DNA from: Gemmatimonadota bacterium
Lineage (GTDB): Bacteria > Gemmatimonadota > Gemmatimonadetes > Longimicrobiales > Gaopeijiaceae
Length of the DNA stretch: 5,957 nucleotides
Reading direction: 5' to 3'
Assembly (NCBI GenBank): GCA_018678395.1
Contig: JAHHMJ010000390.1
Span: 1-5,957 of the forward strand
Shown: in pieces, positions 1 to 5,509 of the stretch
How positions within the stretch are numbered: position 1 is the stretch's first letter
Layout of the letters: each line of letters opens with the position of its first letter
Notes under the pieces: model-generated
Told to the model about the DNA's origin: nothing
The model's input: the letters and a program-made list of their open reading frames with translations, nothing else
Database searches by the model: none
Made by a program: the position numbers and the translations under genes

Positions 1-4
1 TCCC

Positions 5-397
5 TTACCAGACGAGCGCCATGAGCTCGCCCCCGACGCCTTCCTGGCGAGCCCCTCGGTCGGACATCAGTCCCCGGGAGGTCGACAGGATGGCCATACC
101 CAGACCGTTCCGGACCGCGGGAACGTCGGACGCTCCCACGTAGTGCCGGCGTCCCGGGCGGGACACGCGCTCGAGGTGCCGGATGACCGGCGCCCCGTCG
201 TGATACTTGAGGTAGACGCGGAGCACACCGTGCTTTCCGTCGTCCAGGACCTTGTAGTCGAAGACGAACGCATGCTGCTTCAGCAGCTTCGCGACTTCGA
301 CCTTGAGCTTCGAAACGGGCATGTCCGCCCAGCGGTGGCCGGCCGAACCGGCGTTCCGCACGCGCGTCAACATGTCCGCAATCGGATCCGTCATCAT
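5..397 (-). CDS. rpsH: 30S ribosomal protein S8 (uS8)
   Basis: Complete S8 of 130 residues, the usual length. It is a primary binder of 16S rRNA helix 21 in the central domain and, in E. coli, represses the spc operon by binding its mRNA at the rplX-rplE junction. It begins MMTDPIADMLTRVRNA and contains PVSKLKVEVAKLLK, the central GVLRVYLKY strand, RVSRPGRRHYV and the signature GLGMAILSTSRGLMSDRGAR (98-117), where STSRG at 105-109 is the rRNA-binding loop. Two ATG codons stand in tandem (397 and 394); GGTGA is 7 nt from the first, which is preferred, while the second would give 129 residues. The stop is TAA, followed by GGGA at the window edge. Confidence 0.98.
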   Translation of the reverse strand: MMTDPIADMLTRVRNAGSAGHRWADMPVSKLKVEVAKLLKQHAFVFDYKVLDDGKHGVLRVYLKYHDGAPVIRHLERVSRPGRRHYVGASDVPAVRNGLGMAILSTSRGLMSDRGARQEGVGGELMALVW

Positions 398-410
398 GAC
401 TCGTTCACCC

Positions 411-596
411 CTACCAACTGGACTTCCGCACGCCCGGAATCTCCCCGCGCAGCGACATCTCGCGGAAACAGACCCGGCAGATTCCGAACTTTCGGATGAA
501 GGCCCGGGGACGGCCGCACCGCTGACAGCGGTTGCGGTGCCGCACCTGGAACTTCTGCTTGCGCTTCTGGCGTTCGACTAGCGCCTTCCTGGCCAT
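411..596 (-). CDS. rpsN: 30S ribosomal protein S14, zinc-binding type Z (uS14)
   Basis: Complete S14 of 61 residues, the short zinc-containing (C+) form, not the zinc-free form of about 100 residues. It sits in the 30S head beside S3 and S10. Four cysteines form the zinc site as C24-x-x-C27 and C40-x-x-C43, within [20 protein letters not shown]. The protein begins [13 protein letters not shown] and ends [16 protein letters not shown], the standard C+ pattern; this C+ form is sometimes called rpsZ. The ATG is preceded by GGGGG with 5 nt spacing, a modest ribosome binding site, in a 40 nt gap after rplE. The stop TAG lies 13 nt before rpsH and overlaps the rpsH Shine-Dalgarno region. Confidence 0.97.
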   Translation of the reverse strand: MARKALVERQKRKQKFQVRHRNRCQRCGRPRAFIRKFGICRVCFREMSLRGEIPGVRKSSW

Positions 597-630
597 TCAA
601 GCCCCCAACTCTCGATGATGCTGGATGTGC

Positions 631-647
631 ACGGCGTCAGTCGCCGT
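631..647 (-). repeat. Small hairpin over the rplE stop codon
   Basis: A perfect 6 bp inverted repeat, ACGGCG and CGCCGT, encloses a 5 nt loop ACTGA that contains the rplE TGA. It leads into the 40 nt rplE-rpsN gap. No U-tract follows, so a terminator is unlikely, and in GC-rich DNA so short a stem may be chance. Confidence 0.4.
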
Positions 648-1218
648 CCGATCCGATGATGACCGGCTCCTCGCCGCGGAACGGGAAACCCATCTCCCGC
701 AGCAGAGCCAGCGCCTCGTCGTCCTTGTCCGTATCGGTCACCACGGTGATGTCCATCCCGTGGATACGGTTGACCCGGTCGTAATCGATCTCCGGGAAGA
801 TGATCTGTTCCTTCACGCCCATGGTGTAGTTGCCCCGGCCGTCGAAAGAACGCGTGCTCAGCCCCCGGAAGTCCCGGATCCGCGGCACCGCCACGGACAC
901 GAGACGATCGAGAAACTCGTACATGCGCCGCTTGCGGAGCGTCTCGGCCGCACCGACCGGCATACCCTCGCGCAGGCTGAAGTTCGAAATCGACTTCCGT
1001 GCGCGGGTCACGACCGGCTGCTGGCCCGTGATCATGCCGAGCTCCTCGAGAACCGAGTCGAGAAGCTTCTGGTTCTTGGTCGCCTCACCCACACCGACGT
1101 TCAGCTTGACCTTGGTGATCTTCGGGATCTGCATCGGGTTGGAATACCCGAACAGCCCGGTCATCCGAGGTCGCACGTGCTCGTGGTAGTGGTTCAGCAG
1201 TCTGGGTGTCGCGTTCAT
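637..1218 (-). CDS. rplE: 50S ribosomal protein L5 (uL5)
   Basis: Complete L5 of 193 residues, against about 179-187 in most bacteria. It binds 5S rRNA, helps load it into the central protuberance, and contacts the P-site tRNA and S13. Visible family segments are YSNPMQIPKITKVKLNVGVG (about 25-44), GQQPVVTRARKSISNFSLRE (about 65-84), RRMYEFLDRLVSVAVPRIRD, FDGRGNYTMGVKEQIIFPEI and the MDITVVTDTDKDDEA strand. Most homologues end at GFPFR; here 12 further residues, GEEPVIIGSDGD, are added. The ribosome binding site is weak (GAG, 4 nt from ATG) although the ATG is the only sensible start, and a hairpin lies in the spacer upstream. The TGA stop sits in the loop of a second small hairpin. Confidence 0.97.
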   Translation of the reverse strand: MNATPRLLNHYHEHVRPRMTGLFGYSNPMQIPKITKVKLNVGVGEATKNQKLLDSVLEELGMITGQQPVVTRARKSISNFSLREGMPVGAAETLRKRRMYEFLDRLVSVAVPRIRDFRGLSTRSFDGRGNYTMGVKEQIIFPEIDYDRVNRIHGMDITVVTDTDKDDEALALLREMGFPFRGEEPVIIGSDGD

Positions 1219-1297
1219 GGTTCTCGGTCTGTGGTGTCGGTCGCGTGGGCGGGCTCTTCACGCCCACGTTCGCTCTCGGGGACGGCCGATCGCGGCG
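1219..1297 (-). promoter_or_regulatory. rplX-rplE spacer with hairpin, candidate regulatory leader
   Basis: This 79 nt gap is the longest non-coding stretch here. On the transcript it holds a perfect 8 bp inverted repeat, CGTGGGCG and CGCCCACG, around a 9 nt loop (1244-1268). No U-run follows, so it is not an intrinsic terminator. A looser outer pairing between TCGGCC and GACCGA is possible with one mismatch. The following rplE start has a weak Shine-Dalgarno. In E. coli the S8 repressor site of the spc mRNA lies at this same junction, and rpsH is encoded downstream here. I do not see a clear copy of the 16S helix 21 core, so an S8 role is a positional inference only. Confidence 0.45.
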
Positions 1298-1654
1298 CTA
1301 TTCGGCGCGCGGGATCGGGTTCCCGGTCTTTACGGCGATGCGCTCCTTCGTTCCGTCGCTCTCCAACCGCATCCGAACCCGGCTGGCGTCACCCGAAGCG
1401 GGGTCGACCAGCATCACGTTCGAAATGTGGACGGGAGCCTCGAAGCTGATGATCCCACCTTCGGGGTTCGCCTGGGAAGGCCGCATGTGGCGCTTCCGCA
1501 TGTTCACACCCTCGACGAGCACCGCCTCCTTATCCGGAAGCACACTCATGACGGTGCCCTCCTGGTCGCGATGATTGCCGCGGATCACGCGAACGCGATC
1601 CCCCTTCGTAATCGTGAACTTCCGCCGCTTCGCCGCGGCCGTCTTGTGCTTCAT
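1298..1654 (-). CDS. rplX: 50S ribosomal protein L24 (uL24)
   Basis: Complete L24 of 118 residues, somewhat longer than the 101-110 common in bacteria. It is one of the assembly initiators of the large subunit and binds the 5' end of 23S rRNA near the tunnel exit. The KOW motif is clear at about residues 17-43 ([19 protein letters not shown] then the [14 protein letters not shown] strand). [18 protein letters not shown] and [14 protein letters not shown] match the family, followed by a C-terminal [18 protein letters not shown] segment. The ATG is one base after the rplN stop, and GAGGT 8 nt upstream lies in rplN, so the two are probably coupled. The stop is TAG, followed by the longest spacer in the window (79 nt). 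Confidence 0.96.
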   Translation of the reverse strand: MKHKTAAAKRRKFTITKGDRVRVIRGNHRDQEGTVMSVLPDKEAVLVEGVNMRKRHMRPSQANPEGGIISFEAPVHISNVMLVDPASGDASRVRMRLESDGTKERIAVKTGNPIPRAE

Positions 1655-1655
1655 C

Positions 1656-2024
1656 TCAGAGGACCTCAGGTGCCAGCGAGACGATCTTCATGTACCGCTT
1701 CTCCCGCAGCTCCCGGCCGACCGGCCCGAAGATGCGCGTGCCGCGGGGCTCGCCGTTCGGGTTGAGAATCACGGCTGCGTTGTCGTCGAACCGGATGTAG
1801 GTCCCGTCCCGACGACGCATCTCCTTGCTCGTGCGGACGATCACGGCCTTGACCACCTCGCCCTTCTTCACGGCGGCGTTGGGGATCGCGTCCTTTACCG
1901 TCGCCACGATCACGTCACCGACGCGCGCATAGCGACGCTTCGAACCGCCGAGCACTCGGATGCACAACGCAGCCTTGGCTCCACTGTTGTCCGCGATGCG
2001 GACGACGGACTCTTGCTGAATCAT
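1656..2024 (-). CDS. rplN: 50S ribosomal protein L14 (uL14)
   Basis: Complete L14 of exactly 122 residues, the standard bacterial length. It binds 23S rRNA, forms the B8 intersubunit bridge with 16S rRNA, and is the docking site of the silencing factor RsfS. It opens [20 protein letters not shown], then [40 protein letters not shown], the signature [16 protein letters not shown], and [20 protein letters not shown] near the end. It has a good Shine-Dalgarno (GGAGAGG) in the 13 nt gap after rpsQ. This gene opens the spc module in E. coli, where a promoter precedes it; the gap here is too short to hold one. The stop TGA is one base from the rplX start. Confidence 0.98.
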   Translation of the reverse strand: MIQQESVVRIADNSGAKAALCIRVLGGSKRRYARVGDVIVATVKDAIPNAAVKKGEVVKAVIVRTSKEMRRRDGTYIRFDDNAAVILNPNGEPRGTRIFGPVGRELREKRYMKIVSLAPEVL

Positions 2025-2037
2025 CTCGCCTCTCCGA

Positions 2038-2331
2038 TCACGCGGGACGCTCGAGCAGCTCGACTACGCGCCAACGCTTCGTCTTCGACAGGGGCCGGGT
2101 CTCGATGATCCGGACCGTGTCTCCGACCTGGTACTCGTTGGTCTCGTCGTGCGCGTGGTACTTCTTGGTGCGCTTCACCTGCTTCCTGTAAAGAGGATGC
2201 GGGAAGCGTCGCTCCACACTCACCGTGACGGTCTTGTCCTGCTTGTCACTGGTCACGACTCCGACACGCGTCTTGCGACGCGCACGCTCGGTCGTCGGGG
2301 TGCTCACCGTCTCCTGTTCGGTCTCAGCCAT
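2038..2331 (-). CDS. rpsQ: 30S ribosomal protein S17 (uS17)
   Basis: Complete S17 of 97 residues, slightly longer than the common 80-90. It is a primary 16S rRNA binder of the 30S body with an OB fold. The core begins at [20 protein letters not shown] (about 18-37), continues with [20 protein letters not shown] and ends with the signature [18 protein letters not shown] (about 70-87). The first 17 or so residues ([17 protein letters not shown]) are an acidic, Thr-rich extension before the usual opening. The ATG has only a weak ribosome binding site (GAG in an 11 nt spacer), and no internal ATG, GTG or TTG appears to offer a better family-length start in the protein as read. The stop is TGA, and rplN follows after 13 nt. 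Confidence 0.96.
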   Translation of the reverse strand: MAETEQETVSTPTTERARRKTRVGVVTSDKQDKTVTVSVERRFPHPLYRKQVKRTKKYHAHDETNEYQVGDTVRIIETRPLSKTKRWRVVELLERPA

Positions 2332-2342
2332 GTGCCGCTCGA

Positions 2343-2543
2343 TTACTCGTTGCCCGCGAGCTCACGCTCGCGAATGATGGTCTTCAGTCGGGCGATGTCC
2401 CGCTTGATGTCGCCGAGGATCCGCGGATTCTCGAGCTCCATGGTGGCGTTCCGGAAACGCAGCCGGAACTGCTCCTCCTTGAGCTCACCGAGGCGCGCCT
2501 CGATCTCCGTGTCTTCCCAGTCCCGAATATCTTCCGCCTTCAT
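2343..2543 (-). CDS. rpmC: 50S ribosomal protein L29 (uL29)
   Basis: Complete L29 of 66 residues, the usual size. It is a small two-helix protein beside L23 at the exit tunnel opening. The sequence starts [20 protein letters not shown], then shows the family core [20 protein letters not shown] and [14 protein letters not shown], the expected pair of charged helices separated by a short NP turn. The frame is open 53 codons further upstream, inside rplP, but that is a shadow. The ATG at 2543 has GGAG 6 nt upstream in the 11 nt spacer and begins the conserved region. The stop is TAA, and rpsQ starts 11 nt later. Confidence 0.96.
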   Translation of the reverse strand: MKAEDIRDWEDTEIEARLGELKEEQFRLRFRNATMELENPRILGDIKRDIARLKTIIRERELAGNE

Positions 2544-2554
2544 CGATCTCTCCG

Positions 2555-2977
2555 TCAGCCGCCGAGCTGGTGCTCGCGCACCAGGAAACGGGTCTTGAGG
2601 GGCAGCTTGGCCGCGGCCAACTCCATGGCCCGGCGAGCGAGGTCCTCCGGCACTCCCTCGAGCTCGAACATGACCCGCCCCGGCTTGACCACGGCGACCC
2701 ACTTCTCCGGGTTCCCCTTCCCCTTCCCCATCCGCGTCTCCGCGGGCTTCTGGGTGATGGGCTTATCCGGGAAGATCCGGATCCAGACCTTACCGCCACG
2801 CTTGATGTGACGGGTCATGGCCACACGAGCGGCCTCGATCTGCCGATTCGAAATCCACCCGCACTCGGTAGCCTGCAGTCCGTACTCGCCGAACGAGACC
2901 TTGCTGCCTCGGTGCGACTTTCCGCGCATCCGGCCCTTGTGCGTCTTCCGGTGCTTTACCCGCTTGGGTGCCAGCAT
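2555..2977 (-). CDS. rplP: 50S ribosomal protein L16 (uL16)
   Basis: Complete L16 of 140 residues. It is a late-assembling protein near the A-site tRNA and the central protuberance, required for peptidyl transfer. It opens [19 protein letters not shown] and contains [20 protein letters not shown], the signature [16 protein letters not shown] (about 70-85), and the [19 protein letters not shown] segment holding the Arg that is hydroxylated in E. coli L16. The end has [15 protein letters not shown]. There is an excellent Shine-Dalgarno (GGAGAGGA, 7 nt spacing) in the 15 nt gap after rpsC. The rpmC start follows 11 nt after its TGA stop. Nothing in the protein is unusual. Confidence 0.98.
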   Translation of the reverse strand: MLAPKRVKHRKTHKGRMRGKSHRGSKVSFGEYGLQATECGWISNRQIEAARVAMTRHIKRGGKVWIRIFPDKPITQKPAETRMGKGKGNPEKWVAVVKPGRVMFELEGVPEDLARRAMELAAAKLPLKTRFLVREHQLGG

Positions 2978-2992
2978 CGCTCTATCCTCTCC

Positions 2993-3652
2993 TTACGCGC
3001 CGGTGGAGTAGGTGCGGCCACGCCGCTCCTCGACCACCTCACCCTTGAAGATCCAGCACTTCACTCCGATGGTGCCGTACGTCGTGTACGCGTGCAGCTG
3101 TGCGTAGTCGATGTCGGCACGGAGCGTGTGCAACGGGACCCGCCCCTCGTTGTACCCCTCGGTCCGGGCGATCTCCGCCCCGCCGAGCCGGCCGGCGCAT
3201 TGGATCTTGATCCCCTCGGCTCCCGCCCGCATCGCACTCTGGACGGCCCGCTTCATGGCCCGTCGGAACGAGACCCGCTGCCGCAACTGATGGGCGACGT
3301 TGTCGGCCACCAGGCGCGCGTTGATCTCGGGGCGCTTGATCTCCTCGACGTTCACGGAGATCTCGCTGTTGGTCAGCATGGCGAGCTCGTCGCGCAGCTT
3401 GTCGACCTCCGAGCCGCGCTTGCCGATCACGACTCCGGGACGCGCCGTGTGGATGGTCACCACGATCTTGCTCGGCTTCCGCTCGATCTGGACGTCGGCG
3501 ATGGCCGCGTGTGCCAGCCGGCGGAAGAGATACCTGCGGATCGTCTCGTCCTCCTTGAGGAGGCGCGGGAAATCACGCTCGGCGTACCAGCGGGACTTCC
3601 AGTCCTTGACGATGCCAAGGCGGAACCCGGTCGGATGCGTCTTCTGTCCCAT
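2993..3652 (-). CDS. rpsC: 30S ribosomal protein S3 (uS3)
   Basis: Complete S3 of 219 residues, within the normal range. It lies on the solvent side of the 30S head at the mRNA entry channel, where its basic residues help mRNA helicase activity. It starts with [14 protein letters not shown]. The type 2 KH domain contains the GxxG loop as GKRG at residues 77-80 ([10 protein letters not shown]). The C-terminal domain contains [20 protein letters not shown] and the signature [12 protein letters not shown], followed by [15 protein letters not shown] and [11 protein letters not shown]. An open frame extends 38 codons upstream into rplV but is not L22- or S3-like there, so it is excluded. The start is 4 nt after the rplV stop, with AAGGA 11 nt upstream inside rplV. 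The short C-terminus ends GRTYSTGA, with no added tail. The stop is TAA. Confidence 0.98.
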   Translation of the reverse strand: MGQKTHPTGFRLGIVKDWKSRWYAERDFPRLLKEDETIRRYLFRRLAHAAIADVQIERKPSKIVVTIHTARPGVVIGKRGSEVDKLRDELAMLTNSEISVNVEEIKRPEINARLVADNVAHQLRQRVSFRRAMKRAVQSAMRAGAEGIKIQCAGRLGGAEIARTEGYNEGRVPLHTLRADIDYAQLHAYTTYGTIGVKCWIFKGEVVEERRGRTYSTGA

Positions 3653-3656
3653 TGGA

Positions 3657-4010
3657 TCAGGCGTCCTTGCTTTCGACGACCACGGTGATGTGGCTCGTGC
3701 GCTTGCGGATCGGAGCGGCGCGGCCCATGGCGGCGGCGCGGAAGCGGCGCAGCGTGGGACCTTCATTCACGTAGGCCTCGCGGACCACCATCTCGTCGAC
3801 GTCGACCCGCTCCCCCTGGTCCTCGGCCCGATTCTGGGCGTTGGCCACGGCTGAACGAAGCGTCTTCGAGACCGGTTCCGCAGCGGACTTCTTCGAGAAC
3901 TGGAGGATCGCGTACGCGTCGTTCACGCTCTTGCCCCGGATCTGGTCGACGACCAGCCGGACCTTGCGTGGACTCATGCGCACGAAGCGCGCGATTGCCC
4001 TGGCTTCCAT
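3657..4010 (-). CDS. rplV: 50S ribosomal protein L22 (uL22)
   Basis: Complete L22 of 117 residues. It contacts all domains of 23S rRNA, and its long beta-hairpin lines the exit tunnel near the macrolide site. The N-terminal [20 protein letters not shown] (about residues 9-28) is the standard opening. The hairpin and C-terminal strand are seen as [19 protein letters not shown] followed by [15 protein letters not shown] seven codons upstream (4031) is in frame, but those codons contain the GAGGAG Shine-Dalgarno, so the ATG at 4010, with 9 nt spacing, is the better start. It lies 23 nt after rpsS, and its own 3' end carries the ribosome binding site of rpsC. The stop is TGA. Confidence 0.97.
   Translation of the reverse strand: MEARAIARFVRMSPRKVRLVVDQIRGKSVNDAYAILQFSKKSAAEPVSKTLRSAVANAQNRAEDQGERVDVDEMVVREAYVNEGPTLRRFRAAAMGRAAPIRKRTSHITVVVESKDA
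3664..3668 (-). promoter_or_regulatory. Shine-Dalgarno of rpsC inside rplV
   Basis: AAGGA in the last codons of rplV, 11 nt before the rpsC ATG at 3652. The stop-to-start gap is only 4 nt, so ribosomes finishing rplV could reinitiate on rpsC. Confidence 0.65.
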
Positions 4011-4019
4011 GGCTCTGCT

Positions 4020-4025
4020 CTCCTC
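4020..4025 (-). promoter_or_regulatory. Shine-Dalgarno deciding the rplV start
   Basis: GAGGAG in the rpsS-rplV spacer, 9 nt before the ATG at 4010. Because it falls inside the seven codons that follow the alternative GTG at 4031, it argues that the ATG is the true start. Confidence 0.8.
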
Positions 4026-4033
4026 GACCACGT

Positions 4034-4318
4034 TCAGCGCTTGGACCGCTTGTCGGCGAGCTTCCCCCCGTGACCACGGAACAACCGGGTCGGGGCGAAT
4101 TCGCCGAGCTTGTGGCCCACCATGTTCTCGGTGATGTACACCGGGATGAACTTGTTCCCGTTGTGCACTGCGACGGTGTGCCCGACGAACTCCGGCGAGA
4201 TCGTCGATGCTCGCGCCCAGGTCTTCACGACCTTTCTCTCGTTGCGCGAGTTCATCACCTCCACCTTCAGGAGGAGCTTCTCGTCGATGTACGGGCCCTT
4301 CTTGATGCTGCGCGCCAT
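4034..4318 (-). CDS. rpsS: 30S ribosomal protein S19 (uS19)
   Basis: Complete S19 of 94 residues. It sits in the head of the 30S subunit, forms a complex with S13 and contacts the A-site tRNA region. The protein opens with the nearly invariant [12 protein letters not shown] and contains [41 protein letters not shown] and a basic tail [11 protein letters not shown], so the family pattern is complete. The reading frame stays open 56 codons further upstream, into rplB, but that part is a shadow. The ATG at 4318 is chosen because it starts the conserved N-terminus and has GAGGA 10 nt upstream. It follows rplB by 28 nt and is followed by rplV after 23 nt. The stop is TGA. Confidence 0.98.
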   Translation of the reverse strand: MARSIKKGPYIDEKLLLKVEVMNSRNERKVVKTWARASTISPEFVGHTVAVHNGNKFIPVYITENMVGHKLGEFAPTRLFRGHGGKLADKRSKR

Positions 4319-4328
4319 ATCTGGATCG

Positions 4329-4333
4329 TCCTC
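4329..4333 (-). promoter_or_regulatory. Shine-Dalgarno deciding the rpsS start
   Basis: GAGGA in the 28 nt rplB-rpsS spacer, 10 nt before the ATG at 4318. It supports that start over any upstream start in the longer open frame that runs back into rplB. Confidence 0.75.
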
Positions 4334-4346
4334 GAATGCTCGGGCG

Positions 4347-5189
4347 TCAGCTCTTCGTGGCTTTGCCGCGCTTGCGGCCGCGCACGATGAACTTGTTGGA
4401 CTTCTTCTTCCGATGGCGGGTCTTCTTCCCGTCCGGAGTTCCCCAGGGCGACACGGGCGGGCGTCCACCCGACGTGCGGCCCTCACCCCCGCCGAGGGGG
4501 TGATCGACCGGGTTCATGGCCACGCCCCGAACCTTGGGACGGCGACCCCGCCAGCGGGTCGCGCCGGCCTTACCCACCGACGTCAGCTCGTGATCGACAT
4601 TGCCGACCTGGCCGATCGTCGCCATACAGCTCTTGTGAATCCGCCGCATCTCGGTCGACGGGAGGCGCACGGTGACGTAGTCGCCCTCCTTCGCGGCGAT
4701 CTGGACGCTCGCTCCGGCCGACCGCGCCATCTGCGCGCCCTTCTTCGGCTTGAGCTCGATGGCGTGAACCGTCGTACCCAGCGGGATGTTGGCGAGCGGA
4801 AGCGCGTTGCCCGGCTGGATGTCCGACTCGGGCCCGGCGACCACCGTGTCTCCGACCTTCATGCCCCGGACGTGCAGGATGTAGCGCTTCTCGCCGTCCG
4901 CGTAGACGACCAGAGCGATGTTGGCGGTGCGATTCGGATCGTACTCGATCTCGGACACGCGGCCCGGCACACCCGTCTTGTCGCGCTTGAAGTCGATGCG
5001 ACGGTACTTCCGCTTGTGGCCGCCGCCCCGACGCCGGACCGTGATCCGACCGTGGTGGTTCCGACCACCCGACCCGCTGAGCGGCTCCGTGAGCGACTTC
5101 TCGGGCCCGCGCCGCGTTATCTCGGTCCCCTCGACGGTCGAGCGGAACCGGGTCCCCGGCGTCATCGGCTTGAATTTCTTGATGGCCAT
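4347..5189 (-). CDS. rplB: 50S ribosomal protein L2 (uL2)
   Basis: Complete L2 of 280 residues, typical for bacteria. It is a primary 23S rRNA binder needed for subunit association and for the peptidyl transferase region. The N-terminal [11 protein letters not shown] opening, the N-terminal OB-like part with [20 protein letters not shown] (about 41-60), and the C-terminal SH3-like part with [11 protein letters not shown] (about 187-197) are all present. The signature [14 protein letters not shown] (225-238) holds Asp229 and His230, which align with E. coli Asp228/His229; His229 has been reported as important for activity. The position two after that His is Leu where many bacteria have His. 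The end is strongly basic. The Shine-Dalgarno GAGGGA overlaps the rplW stop, with 7 nt to the ATG. Confidence 0.98.
   Translation of the reverse strand: MAIKKFKPMTPGTRFRSTVEGTEITRRGPEKSLTEPLSGSGGRNHHGRITVRRRGGGHKRKYRRIDFKRDKTGVPGRVSEIEYDPNRTANIALVVYADGEKRYILHVRGMKVGDTVVAGPESDIQPGNALPLANIPLGTTVHAIELKPKKGAQMARSAGASVQIAAKEGDYVTVRLPSTEMRRIHKSCMATIGQVGNVDHELTSVGKAGATRWRGRRPKVRGVAMNPVDHPLGGGEGRTSGGRPPVSPWGTPDGKKTRHRKKKSNKFIVRGRKRGKATKS
4483..4503 (-). repeat. GC-rich inverted repeat inside rplB
   Basis: A perfect 8 bp stem (TCACCCCC with GGGGGTGA) with a 5 nt loop falls exactly on the codons of the conserved L2 motif DHPLGGGE. The repeat arises from Pro CCC and Gly GGC/GGG/GGT codons and is most simply explained by the protein sequence plus GC-rich codon choice. 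Confidence 0.5.
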
Positions 5190-5200
5190 CGTTCAGTCCC

Positions 5201-5509
5201 TCACCCCGCCTCGTAGAACTCGATGTGGTCACCCTCGGCGAGGGTCACCATGGCCTTCTTGTAGGAGGGCCGGCGGCCGACGTTGCGGTTCCGGGACATC
5301 CGACCCATCAGCGCCCGCCGAGCCTTCCCGGGGTACACCATGGTCCGGACGTTCTCGACCTTCACGTCCCAGAGCTTCTCGACGGCGTGCCCGATCTCGA
5401 TTTTGTTCGCTCCCTTGGCGACGACGAACGTGTAGACGTTGTTCTCCATCGCCTCGGCGCTCTTCTCGGTGATCACCGGACGGACGATCACCTCGCGCGG
5501 ATCACGCAT
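5201..5509 (-). CDS. rplW: 50S ribosomal protein L23 (uL23)
   Basis: Complete L23 of 102 residues, the normal bacterial size. It binds domain III of 23S rRNA at the tunnel exit, where trigger factor and the signal recognition particle dock. The family hallmark VRPVITEKS is at residues 9-17, followed by the YTFVV strand, the [17 protein letters not shown] segment, and a C-terminal [15 protein letters not shown] strand pair. The central loop (about residues 62-80) is rich in Arg, as expected for rRNA contact. The ATG start is preceded by a strong GAGGAGG Shine-Dalgarno with 6 nt spacing, entirely inside the rplD coding sequence, and the first 8 nt overlap the end of rplD. This arrangement suggests translational coupling. 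The stop is TGA, and rplB begins 11 nt later. Confidence 0.98.
   Translation of the reverse strand: MRDPREVIVRPVITEKSAEAMENNVYTFVVAKGANKIEIGHAVEKLWDVKVENVRTMVYPGKARRALMGRMSRNRNVGRRPSYKKAMVTLAEGDHIEFYEAG

Noticed and set aside
1085..1267. Minus-strand frame beginning in the rplX-rplE spacer that could be a leader peptide
   Set aside because: It runs about 150 nt into rplE in another frame, starts inside the hairpin arm, and shows no regulatory codon run.
1244..1268. Hairpin considered as an intrinsic terminator
   Set aside because: No U-run follows on the minus-strand transcript and essential genes of the same operon continue downstream.
625..1449. Plus-strand open frame of 274 codons opposite rplE and part of rplX
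   Set aside because: It is an antisense shadow with low-complexity Arg/Ser-rich C-terminal part and no family resemblance.
2570..3688. Long plus-strand open frame of 372 codons opposite rplP and rpsC
   Set aside because: It runs antisense to two unmistakable ribosomal protein genes; its composition (Leu, Asp, His, Arg rich, no recognisable domain) is what GC-rich codon use on the opposite strand generates.
4011..4031. GTG start giving L22 seven extra residues
   Set aside because: The extra codons contain the GAGGAG ribosome binding site for the downstream ATG, which matches the family N-terminus.
4483..4503. Perfect GC hairpin in rplB as a functional element
   Set aside because: It coincides with codons for an invariant L2 motif and is explained by Pro/Gly codons in GC-rich DNA.
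4110..5216. Long plus-strand open frame of 368 codons opposite rpsS and rplB
   Set aside because: It is antisense to conserved genes, lacks any recognisable motif and has no independent intergenic space for expression signals.
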